From the NCBI GenBank assembly GCA_903872005.1, contig CAIQJD010000858.1:1-7169 (forward strand): a DNA stretch of 7,169 nt, read 5' to 3'. This stretch comes from an uncultured bacterium (GTDB lineage Bacteria; Chloroflexota; Anaerolineae; JACIWP01). The translations under genes were made by a program, and so were the position numbers. Below the pieces are notes generated by a model, which was not told the DNA's origin, did not search any database, and was given only the letters and a program-made list of their open reading frames with translations. Below, piece by piece: positions 1 to 7,000 of the stretch (position 1 is its first letter; each line of letters opens with the position of its first letter).

Positions 1-1
1 C

Positions 2-88
2 GCCGCGCATGGCGATACCTGGGGCCTGCGCTGCGCTCTGCTGAGACAACCGCTGGTCCCCAGGAGATTTATGGGGAGACCCACATGA
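2..88 (+). CDS. Possible C-terminal tail of an upstream gene (maybe the DGR target protein)
   Basis: Frame 2 is open from the window edge to a TGA at 86-88, giving 28 residues. The stop overlaps the ATG of the following avd gene (ATGA), an arrangement typical of translationally coupled genes. The tail contains the string WGLRCALL. FGE-sulfatase domains commonly end in a G-F/L-R-C-A motif, and FGE-type C-type-lectin proteins are frequent DGR targets lying directly upstream of avd. The identification therefore fits the context but rests on five residues. The DNA here does not match the template repeat downstream, so any variable repeat would have to lie further upstream. Frame 1 is also open across this stretch, so the call is tentative. 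Confidence 0.3.
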   Translation, partial: AAHGDTWGLRCALLRQPLVPRRFMGRPT

Positions 89-441
89 ACGAATCCCCCA
101 TCTTCGCTCGCACCTATGACCTGGTACGGTGGCTCATTCCCATGACGCTGCAGTTCCCACGCAATCAACGTTTTGTGGTGGCTGCCGCCATGCAGCGCGC
201 CGCTTTGGGATTGCAGGAACGGTTGATCGAAGCAGTGCGACTTCCCGACACTGGCGCCCGCCTGAACGCTGCGGACGTAGAATTGGACAAGTTGCGTTTC
301 TACTTGCGACTGAGTCAAGATATGGGGTATATCACCCTGGAGCAACAACATCACGCTGCCAGGATCGTCGCCGAAATTGGCAAGCTGCTGGGAGGTTGGC
401 AACAGCGGGCGCGACGCGGCTCGGCGACCGCAAACCACTGA
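85..441 (+). CDS. avd: DGR accessory protein Avd (four-helix-bundle protein)
   Basis: The 118-residue product has the length and pattern of Avd/bAvd-type four-helix-bundle proteins. It opens with the characteristic N-terminus [17 protein letters not shown], followed by FPRNQRF, a long amphipathic helix (about residues 27-52), a third helix after the [17 protein letters not shown] stretch, and a basic C-terminal helix ending GGWQQRARR. In known DGRs Avd forms a positively charged pentameric barrel. It binds the reverse transcriptase and the template-repeat RNA and is required for mutagenic retrohoming. The ATG at 85 is chosen because GGGGAG at 73-78 lies six bases upstream and because the family N-terminus begins there. 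A template repeat follows within about 40 bases, supporting the DGR assignment over a stand-alone four-helix protein. No reverse transcriptase gene follows. The gene lacks the GCCGGC hexamers seen elsewhere in the window, suggesting transfer. Confidence 0.85.
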   Translation: MNESPIFARTYDLVRWLIPMTLQFPRNQRFVVAAAMQRAALGLQERLIEAVRLPDTGARLNAADVELDKLRFYLRLSQDMGYITLEQQHHAARIVAEIGKLLGGWQQRARRGSATANH

Positions 442-446
442 ATCGG

Positions 447-590
447 GCAGTTCTGGGGGCGGGTCAACAATGCCTGCGCGGCGGCTCGTGGAACAATGAA
501 GCGCGCCACGTGCGGGTGTCCTACCGCAACGACAATCACCCCGCCAACTTCAACAACAATGTCGGGTTGCGGGTTGTGGTCTCCCCTACC
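447..590 (+). repeat. DGR template repeat (TR), non-coding
   Basis: Read in frame 3, positions 471-587 encode [19 protein letters not shown] followed by [18 protein letters not shown]. This is the C-terminal core of FGE/C-type-lectin variable regions (RGGSW...YRN...NNNVG-F/L-RVV). It lies just after avd with no start codon or N-terminal domain of its own, which is the expected place for a TR. Eight of the 24 codons from 489 to 560 are AAC or AAT (492, 495, 528, 534, 546, 552, 555, 558). The coding strand there has 22 A against 10 T, as expected for adenine-directed mutagenesis. The A-poor, G/T-rich stretch 561-583 would be the initiation-of-mutagenic-homing-like end. Outer limits are approximate because no matching variable repeat is in the window. 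Confidence 0.72.
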
Positions 591-779
591 TTTCCCCTTG
601 TCGGCAAAATCATGGCGCCATGGCGCGTGATCGGACAAGAAAGATAGCGTGATCCGCTCCCGGTCGCGTCCGGCGCGCCGCCGGCCGGCCATATACCGAA
701 CGGCCCCGACTCGTGTGGTAGGCGCTGCGCTCGACGCTCGGGTCGGGTCAAAGTCTTGCAGAACGTGATGGAGGTCTGC
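591..779. other. Non-coding gap where a DGR reverse transcriptase would be expected
   Basis: This 189-bp stretch lies between the template repeat and the dehydrogenase gene. In the common DGR order (target, avd, TR, RT) a reverse transcriptase gene of about 1 kb would start here. Neither strand has a frame resembling one. The stretch contains two overlapping perfect 12-bp palindromes (611-622 and 615-626) and then shifts into GC-rich, GGCCGGCC-containing DNA at about 676. I see no convincing promoter or terminator. Confidence 0.6.
770..774 (+). promoter_or_regulatory. Ribosome binding site that decides the dehydrogenase start
   Basis: GGAGG lies five bases before the ATG at 780. It overlaps the in-frame ATG at 768 and lies downstream of the in-frame TTG at 756, so both of those are less likely starts. 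Confidence 0.75.
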
Positions 780-2159
780 ATGTTCCACCTTCCCAAAAAA
801 TACGACATCATCGTGGTCGGCTCCGGCTCCGGCGGGAGCATCGTGGACGCGGCCCTGGCGGCCGGCCGCAAAGTCGCCTGGGTGGATCGCGGCCCCCTGG
901 GCGGCACCTGTCTCAACGTCGGCTGTATCCCCACCAAGATGCTGGTGGAAGTCGCCGACCGGCTGATGGAAATCCGCGAGGCGGCCAAGCTAGGCATCAC
1001 CGCCCAGGTCGCCGGCGCCGACTTCGCCGGCGTGATGACGCGCATGCGGCGCACGGTGCGGGAGGGCGTCGCCGAGATCCGGCAGGGCCTGGGGCAGGCC
1101 AAAGACCTGGACTTCTACGAGGTCGAGGCCCATTTCGTGGCCCCGTATACGCTGGATGCCGGCGGCAAGCGCATCAAGGCCGAGACGATCTTCCTGGTTT
1201 CCGGGGCGCGGCCGCTGATCCCGCCGATCAAAGGGCTGGCCGACACGCCGTACCTGACCAACGAGACGGTCCTCGCCCTGGAGCAACGGCCGGCCAGCCT
1301 GATCATCCTGGGCGGCGGCTACATCGCCTGCGAATTCGCCCATTTCTTCGCCGCGCTGGGGACGCAAGTGACCGTCGTCGGCCGCAACCCCCGGCTCTTG
1401 CCCGACGAGGAGCCGGAGATCGCGGAGCTGGTGCGGGCCAAAATGGCCGAGCGGATGGCCGTATACACCGGCGTCGAGGCGGTCGAGGTGGGGCGGACCT
1501 CGGCCGGCGTGCGTGTCGTCGGCCGCGTCGCGGCGACGGGGGAGCTGCAGACCTTTGAGGCCGAGCAGCTATTGGTCGCGGCCGGCCGGCAGTCCAACGC
1601 CGACCGCTTGCAGGTCGAGAAGGCCGGCGTTGAAGTAGACGCGCGCGGCTACATCAAAGTGCAGCCGCATCTGGAGACGAATCAGAAGGGCGTGTGGGCT
1701 TTTGGCGACGCGCTGGGCAAGCACATGTACAAGCATGTCGCCAACGAACAGGCGAACCTGGCCTGGCACAACTACAGCCATGGGCACACCGACGCCTTCG
1801 ATGAGCGTGCCATCCCGCACGCGATCTTCTGTTGGCCGCAGGTGGCCGGCGTGGGGCTGACGGAGCAGGCGGCGCGCCAGAGCCACAAGGTGCTGGTGGG
1901 GCAGGCCGGCTACATGAGCGTGGCGAAGGGCGAGGCGATGCTGGAGACGGATGGCTTCGCCAAGGTGATTCTGGAGCAGGAGACGGACAAGATCCTGGGG
2001 TTCCACATCGTTGGGCCGCAGGCGTCCTTGCTCATCCAGGAGGTGGTCAATTTGATGGCGCTGACCGGCGGAGAGGCCGGCAACCTCTTCGCGCCGATGC
2101 ACATTCACCCGGCGCTTTCGGAGTTGATCTTGCGGGCGTTCAGTCACCTGCACGAGTGA
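780..2159 (+). CDS. lpdA: Dihydrolipoyl dehydrogenase family pyridine nucleotide-disulfide oxidoreductase
   Basis: The 459-residue flavoprotein has every hallmark of the class I disulfide reductases. There is an FAD dinucleotide fold (YDIIVVGSGSGG, residues 8-19). The redox-active disulfide is in GGTCLNVGCIPTK (Cys44, Cys49). The second Rossmann motif is GGGYIACE (178-185), the FAD-binding Asp310 is in WAFGDALG, and the C-terminal catalytic pair His443/Glu448 is in HIHPALSE. Lpd reoxidises dihydrolipoamide in 2-oxoacid dehydrogenase and glycine cleavage complexes. No partner gene is present here. The N-terminus and the KHVANEQA segment recall archaeal-type Lpd and mycothione reductase, so reduction of another low-molecular-weight disulfide is possible. 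At the end of the NAD(P) fold the usual acidic residue is replaced by Gly201-Arg202, which hints at NADP(H). The start is set by GGAGG at 770-774. The gene appears monocistronic. Confidence 0.88.
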   Translation: MFHLPKKYDIIVVGSGSGGSIVDAALAAGRKVAWVDRGPLGGTCLNVGCIPTKMLVEVADRLMEIREAAKLGITAQVAGADFAGVMTRMRRTVREGVAEIRQGLGQAKDLDFYEVEAHFVAPYTLDAGGKRIKAETIFLVSGARPLIPPIKGLADTPYLTNETVLALEQRPASLIILGGGYIACEFAHFFAALGTQVTVVGRNPRLLPDEEPEIAELVRAKMAERMAVYTGVEAVEVGRTSAGVRVVGRVAATGELQTFEAEQLLVAAGRQSNADRLQVEKAGVEVDARGYIKVQPHLETNQKGVWAFGDALGKHMYKHVANEQANLAWHNYSHGHTDAFDERAIPHAIFCWPQVAGVGLTEQAARQSHKVLVGQAGYMSVAKGEAMLETDGFAKVILEQETDKILGFHIVGPQASLLIQEVVNLMALTGGEAGNLFAPMHIHPALSELILRAFSHLHE

Positions 2160-2180
2160 GATCGGCCGGCAATGGGAAGC

Positions 2181-2320
2181 GGAAATGGGACGCGGATGGC
2201 CGCGGACGAACGCGGATTCTCTGGGGGAGCAGGCCATGGACGCCGGGAATTCTGGCGGAGCGTCCTCCGGTAGGGTTTCCCCATCCGCGTTCATCCGTGT
2301 TCGTCCGCGTCCCATCTTCC
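2181..2320. repeat. Long imperfect inverted repeat of CGCGGA-type units
   Basis: The left arm (2181-2218) is largely the reverse complement of the right arm (about 2281-2320). Exact matches include the 12-mer ATGGGACGCGGA (2185-2196 against 2304-2315) and the 10-mer GAACGCGGAT (2208-2217 against 2283-2292). The roughly 65-base centre has its own small hairpin, GGACGC at 2238-2243 pairing with GCGTCC at 2260-2265. Both arms are built from CGCGGA/GAACGCGGAT-like units. Sequences of this kind recur as dispersed intergenic repeats in many bacterial genomes (recollection, not searched). It could be a REP/MITE-like element or a transcribed hairpin ending the dehydrogenase transcript. There is no T-tract, no transposase gene, and I see no coding potential. 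Confidence 0.65.
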
Positions 2321-2343
2321 CCATGCGCTAGAACCGCCGGCGC

Positions 2344-2372
2344 TTGCTTCCCCGCTCAGTTTATGGTACATT
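2344..2372 (+). promoter_or_regulatory. Candidate sigma-70-type promoter for the lipoprotein gene
   Basis: TTGCTT (2344-2349) and TACATT (2367-2372) are separated by 17 bp and match the -35 and -10 consensus at three and four or more positions. The site lies in one of the few AT-richer patches of the window, 30 bp before the GTG start at 2402. This is a pattern match only. Confidence 0.35.
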
Positions 2373-2401
2373 GAGGGGCATACGAGGGGGGGCGACGACG
2401 G

Positions 2402-4030
2402 GTGGCTGCGTGGCGGGGCAAGCAAGGATGGCTGATCTTGGTTGGCGTGGCGCTGGCGACGCTGCTGGCCGGCTGCGATATTTCCGCGCCGGGGCTGCCG
2501 ACTTTTCGCTCGCGCCTGGTCACCGTGACCGCCGATAGCAAGCGCATGACCGTGACGACGCGTGCCGGCACGGTGCGCGAGCTGCTGGAAGACCTGCAAA
2601 TCGCCGTCGGGCCGCAGGATCAGGTCGAGCCAGACCTGTGGGAAGAAGTCCCCGACGGCGGCTCCATCGTCATCACGCGCGTCGAAGTGCTCGAAGAAGT
2701 CGAGAAGCGCGTGATCCCCTTCCTGCAAAAGACGGTCAAGAGCGAAGCTCTGGCCCCCGGGGCGCGCAAGATGCTCCAACTGGGCGCGGCCGGCCGCGAA
2801 GAGATCATCTACCGCATTGTCATGGAAGATGGTCGCGAGACGCGACGCGAGGAGACGGCGCGCCGCGTGTTGGAGCCGGCCATTGACGAGATCATCGCCG
2901 TCGGCATGGAATCCTCGCTCCCTTCTGTCCCCATCAGCGGAACCATCGCGTACCTGTCTGGCGGCAATGCCTGGGTGATGCGCGAGGCCAGCGGCAATCG
3001 CCGGCCGGTCACGTCCTTCGGCGATTTGGACGGCCGCGTGCTGGCCCTTTCGCCGGATGGCGCCTGGCTGGTGGTCTCGCGCGCCGGCGCCAAAGATGTC
3101 CCCGATCAGCTCAACTCCCTCTGGATTGTCGGCACGACCATCTTGAATGAAAATCCTCAGCCATTGAACATTGCCGGCGCGATCTACGCCGAATGGCTGC
3201 CAGAGAGCCTCGGCTTCGTTTATGCTACGGCTGAAAAGATCGGCGGCGCGCCGGGCTGGAAAGCGCACAATGACTTGTGGCTGGCGGAGCTATCGTCGCT
3301 GAAACGCGCCGGCGTGCGTACCGAGAGCGATGTCATCTCGGCGACGACGAAGGCGCTGTTGCCGGCCGCGCCGGATGAACTGTATGGCTGGTGGGGGACG
3401 AACTTCGCGCTGGCCCCCGACGGTCGGCGCATCGCCTACGGCCGGCCGGATGGCGTCGGCGTGATTGACTTGCAGACGTTGGAGAACCGCCGGCTCGCGT
3501 TCTTCGCCGCCTATCATACCTACGGCGACTGGGTCTGGCTGCCCGAAATCAGTTGGTCGCCGGATGGGCGCTTTCTGACGGCCAGCGTGCATGGGCTGTT
3601 GGCCGGCGCGAAGCCGGAAGATAGCCCGGTGTTCGACGTCGCGGTGATTGAGCCGGAGAGCCGGACGGCGATGACGTTGGTGGAAGGCGCCGGCATGTGG
3701 GCCGCGCCGGCCTGGTCGCCTCTGGGGCCCCGCGCCGACGGCCGGCCGGAGAGCCGCATCGTCTATGGCCTGGCGCGCTTGCCGCGCGATTCGGGCAACA
3801 GTCGCTATGATTTGTATGCGGCCGATAGCGATGGGAGCGACCGCCGGCGACTCTTCCCGCCGGAAGAGGTTGAAGGGCTGGTGGCCCCCGATCGCGCCTG
3901 GTCGCCCGACGGCCGGCGGCTGGTCATCGCGCATGAGGGGAACCTGTATCTGTTGGATGTTGGCGACGGCGAGTGGCAGCAATTGACGTCGGATGGGCAG
4001 GGCGCGCAGCCCCGCTGGGCCGGCGAGTGA
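2402..4030 (+). CDS. DUF348-G5-beta-propeller lipoprotein
   Basis: The 542-residue protein begins with a lipoprotein signal peptide: a hydrophobic run at residues 10-24 and a lipobox LAGC with acylated Cys25. It should therefore be anchored to the outer face of the membrane. Residues about 39-94 resemble the DUF348 ubiquitin-like module (VTVTADSKRMTVTTRAGTVR, then a DGGSIVITRV end). Residues about 95-168 fit a G5 domain. DUF348 plus G5 is the pairing known from YabE and actinobacterial Rpf proteins, where these modules bind cell-wall or polysaccharide components. From about 178 to the end are TolB/WD40-like propeller blades: ALSPDG (near 217), ALAPDG (338), SWSPDG (384) and AWSPDG (499). No Rpf-like or 3D catalytic domain follows. 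The GTG start is supported by GAGGGGGGG at 2384-2392, nine bases upstream. The next gene starts about 70 bp downstream on the same strand, suggesting a shared envelope role. The substrate is unknown. Confidence 0.9.
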   Translation: MAAWRGKQGWLILVGVALATLLAGCDISAPGLPTFRSRLVTVTADSKRMTVTTRAGTVRELLEDLQIAVGPQDQVEPDLWEEVPDGGSIVITRVEVLEEVEKRVIPFLQKTVKSEALAPGARKMLQLGAAGREEIIYRIVMEDGRETRREETARRVLEPAIDEIIAVGMESSLPSVPISGTIAYLSGGNAWVMREASGNRRPVTSFGDLDGRVLALSPDGAWLVVSRAGAKDVPDQLNSLWIVGTTILNENPQPLNIAGAIYAEWLPESLGFVYATAEKIGGAPGWKAHNDLWLAELSSLKRAGVRTESDVISATTKALLPAAPDELYGWWGTNFALAPDGRRIAYGRPDGVGVIDLQTLENRRLAFFAAYHTYGDWVWLPEISWSPDGRFLTASVHGLLAGAKPEDSPVFDVAVIEPESRTAMTLVEGAGMWAAPAWSPLGPRADGRPESRIVYGLARLPRDSGNSRYDLYAADSDGSDRRRLFPPEEVEGLVAPDRAWSPDGRRLVIAHEGNLYLLDVGDGEWQQLTSDGQGAQPRWAGE

Positions 4031-4035
4031 TGGGC

Positions 4036-4080
4036 GGGCCAAGACCTGTGAGGTCTTCAAGACCTCACAGGTCTTGGCCC
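4036..4080. repeat. Perfect 22-bp inverted repeat with a one-base centre
   Basis: Positions 4036-4057 are the exact reverse complement of 4059-4080, with only C4058 between them. Each arm also contains a nearly self-complementary 17-mer (AAGACCTGTGAGGTCTT in the left arm), so the element is a palindrome made of two palindromes. It begins six bases after the lipoprotein stop codon. No T-tract follows, so it is not a canonical intrinsic terminator. It could act as an RNA hairpin protecting or attenuating the transcript between the two genes, or be a dispersed highly iterated repeat. It also carries an in-frame TGA (4049-4051) that separates the two genes, which share a reading frame. Confidence 0.88.
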
Positions 4081-4099
4081 AGCATGGGTGGATGGGCAC

Positions 4100-7000
4100 G
4101 TGGGTCGAATATCCCTGAGACGAACCCATACTTCTACACCTGCCCCGCTGGCGCGGGTCGTTGCCGGCGCGGCGGTCTTACTCCTCGCGCTGGCCGCGCT
4201 GGTCTGGCTGGCTTGGCCGACCCCGCAGGCGCGCCAGTTCCCGCTGCCCGACGCCCGGCCGGTCCCACTCTACGGCGTCAACCTGGCCTGGGAACAATAC
4301 TCCGAGGCTGACTTGATTGCGACGCTGGCGCGTATCGAGACGCTCCGACCGGGCTGCTGGGTGCGACTGCGCTTCGATTGGGGCGCGCTGGAGCCGGCGC
4401 CGGGGCAGTTCCGTTGGGACGCGACCGACCGGCTGGCGACGGCGCTGCGTGGGCGCGGCCTGCGCGTCATCGCCGTCATCGAGAAGACGCCTGGCTGGGC
4501 GCGCGCCGAGGGCGACAAGACGATGCCCTACGCGCCGCCGCTGGAAAAGCGCCGCTTCGGTCGCTTCCTGGAAGCCTTCATCGGCCGCTATGGCGCGTTG
4601 ATGGACGCCTACCAGATGTGGGATGAGCCGAACATCCAGCCGCATTGGGGCAATCGCTATGTGGATGCGGCCGAATATGTGGCGCTATTGCGCGAAGGGG
4701 CGATCCAGGTGCGCGCCGGCGATCCGGGCGCCTGGGTACTGGCCGGCGGATTGGCCCCCAATACCGAACCCGGCGGGTTGAACCAGGACGACGTCAGCTA
4801 CTTGCGGGAGATGTACGCGGCCGGCGCGGCGCAGTGGTTCGACGCGCTGGCGGCCAAGCCGTATGGCCTGCGCGCCGGCCCGGACGACCCGCCGGCCAGT
4901 GACGCGCTCAACTTCCAACGCGTGATCCTGCTCCGCAGCGTGATGGAGCGGGCCGGCGATGGGGCCAAACCGATCTGGGGCGTCGAATTCGGCTGGAATG
5001 CGCTGCCGGCCGACTGGGCCGGCCCGCCATCCATCTGGGGCGCGACGCGCGACGAGGCGCAGCAGGTGGAATGGAGCGCGGCGGCGATTGATCGGGCGCG
5101 GCGCGAGTGGCCCTGGCTGGGGCCGCTGTTGTGGGCAGACTGGCAGCCGGCGGTCGAAGCGTTGGATCCGCGCTGGGGTTTCGCGCTGCTGGATGCGCGT
5201 GGCGAGCCGCGCGCCATCCTGAGCCTCTTCGAGAGCCTGCCGGCTGGGCCGGCGCTGGCCTCGGTCGGGCAGCACGGCTTCTGGGAGCCGGCGGTGACGC
5301 TGGAAGGGAACTGGCGCGTCTCTGATATTGGCGCTGACATCGGCAGCGACGGCTCGACCATGACCATTCGCTTCAATGGGACGGCGCTGGACCTGGTGGT
5401 GCGGCGTGGCGCGTATTGGGCCTATCTCGACGTGACCATTGACGGAGAGCCGGCCAACGCTTTGCCGCGCGACGAGCGCGGCCGCAGCTACCTGGTCTTG
5501 CACGACCCGGACTTGCGCGAGGCGACCGAGACGTTGGCGCGCCGGCTGCCGGCCGGGCCGCACACGGCGCGCCTGACCGCGCATGGCGGTTGGGATCAGT
5601 GGGCGCTCAAGTCCTTCACGGTGCGCCGCGAGGCGACGCCCGGCGCTCATACTGCCGGCGTGATGGTCGCTGGCGCGCTGGCGCTGGCCGCGCTGGTCTA
5701 TTTGCTCTGGCTGGGGCGGCGCGGGCTGCTGGGGCCGGCGGCCCAGGCGGCGGCCGACTATCTGCGCCGGCTGATCCTCTGGTGGCAGGCGCGGCCGGCG
5801 GCGCTGCGGCTCCTGGCATTGTTCATCGCCGGCGGCTGCTTCATTCTGTTGCCGGCGGCCAGCGATGTCTTCAGCCGCGGGCTGCCCAACGCGCCGGTTT
5901 TGCTCGGCTTCATCGCCATGGCCGGCCTGCTATGTCTCTGGCCGGCCGGCGGGCTGGCCCTGGTCGCGGCGGTGATCCCGTTCTACGTGCGCCAGCCGGC
6001 GCTGCTGGGCATCAGAATCCCCGGCGTGGAAGCGATCATCTGGCTGACGGCCGTCGGCTGGCTGGTGGAGGGCCGGCTGCGGGGGCGCTCGGCGCAACAG
6101 GCGATGCGCCGGCTGTGGCAGACCCGCTCGTGGCTCGACTTGAGCGTGACCGCGCTGCTTTTGATTGCGGCGCTGAGCGCGCTGCTGGCCGAGAACATGA
6201 TCCTGGCGGCCGATGAGTGGCGCTCGGTGTTCCTCAGCGCGACGTTGCTGTACGTGTTGTGGCGCATCATGCCGGCCGAGCGGGATGAGCAGACCTGGGT
6301 CTGGGGCGCGGTGGATGCGCTGGTAGCCGGCGGGACGCTCATCGCGCTCATCGCCATCGGCCAACGGGTCTTCTCGGTGAGCCTCATTACGGCCGAAGGC
6401 GTGACGCGGGTGCGCGGGCTGTACGGCTCGCCCAACAATCTGGCGCTCTATCTGGAGCGGGTTCTGCCGATTTGTCTGGCGGTCGCGGCTTTCGGGAAGC
6501 AGCACGCGCGCCGGCGCTGGGCCTATGGGCTGGCGGCCCTGCCCATCGCGCTGGCGCTCTATTTGACCATCTCGCGCGGGGCCTGGTTCGTGGGCCTGCC
6601 GGCGATGTTTCTGGCGCTGGGACTGGCGCGCGGCGGGCGCTGGCGCTGGGCGGCGTTGGGGCTGGCGGCGGCGGCGCTGTTGGCGATGATACCGCTGGCC
6701 GGCACGGAGCGGCTACAATCCACCACCGACCTGAGCGGCGGCACCGGGCTGGTGCGCTTGCGGTTGTGGCAAGGGGCCTGGAATATGGCGCAGGATCATC
6801 TGTGGCTGGGTGTGGGGCCGGACAATTTCCTGGCCGCCTATCGCACGCGCTACGTCTTGCCGTCGGCCTGGGAAGACCTGGATCTTTCGCATCCGCACAA
6901 CCTCATATTGGACGGCTTGACGCGTTTGGGTATACTGGGGTTGGGTGCATTTCTGGCGCTGATCGCGACGTTGGCCGGCCGGCTGCTGCGCCTGACGCGG

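Noticed and set aside
1..88. DGR variable repeat upstream of avd
   Set aside because: The DNA here does not align with the template repeat, in particular not with its 561-583 homing-like end.
129..647. Open + strand frame of 172 codons spanning the avd gene and the template repeat
   Set aside because: Its first 310 bases are a shadow of avd in another frame and show no domain. Only the 3' part (477-587) has protein-like signal, and that is explained by the template repeat.
756..779. Upstream starts TTG 756 and ATG 768 for the dehydrogenase
   Set aside because: The GGAGG at 770-774 lies downstream of or overlaps them and is correctly spaced for ATG 780; the family N-terminus also begins just after 780.
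351..788. Open minus-strand frame opposite avd end and template repeat
   Set aside because: Low-complexity Arg/Ala/His-rich product with no recognisable motif; mirrors the bias of the + strand.
2291..3268. Long minus-strand open frame (325 codons) opposite the lipoprotein gene
   Set aside because: High-GC shadow of a gene with clear lipobox, G5 and propeller signatures on the other strand.
4036..4080. Intrinsic (Rho-independent) terminator
   Set aside because: The stem is strong, but GCATGGG follows instead of a T-tract and the loop is a single base, so it is listed as a palindromic repeat.
4685..5650. Long minus-strand open frame (321 codons) opposite the hydrolase domain
   Set aside because: Arg/Pro/Gln-rich shadow with no domain; the + strand frame carries the catalytic motifs.
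5590..6216. + strand frame of 208 codons inside the membrane domain, and a similar one at 6472-7083
   Set aside because: Gly/Ala/Arg-rich out-of-frame shadows; the frame carrying the Wzy_C signatures is continuous through both.
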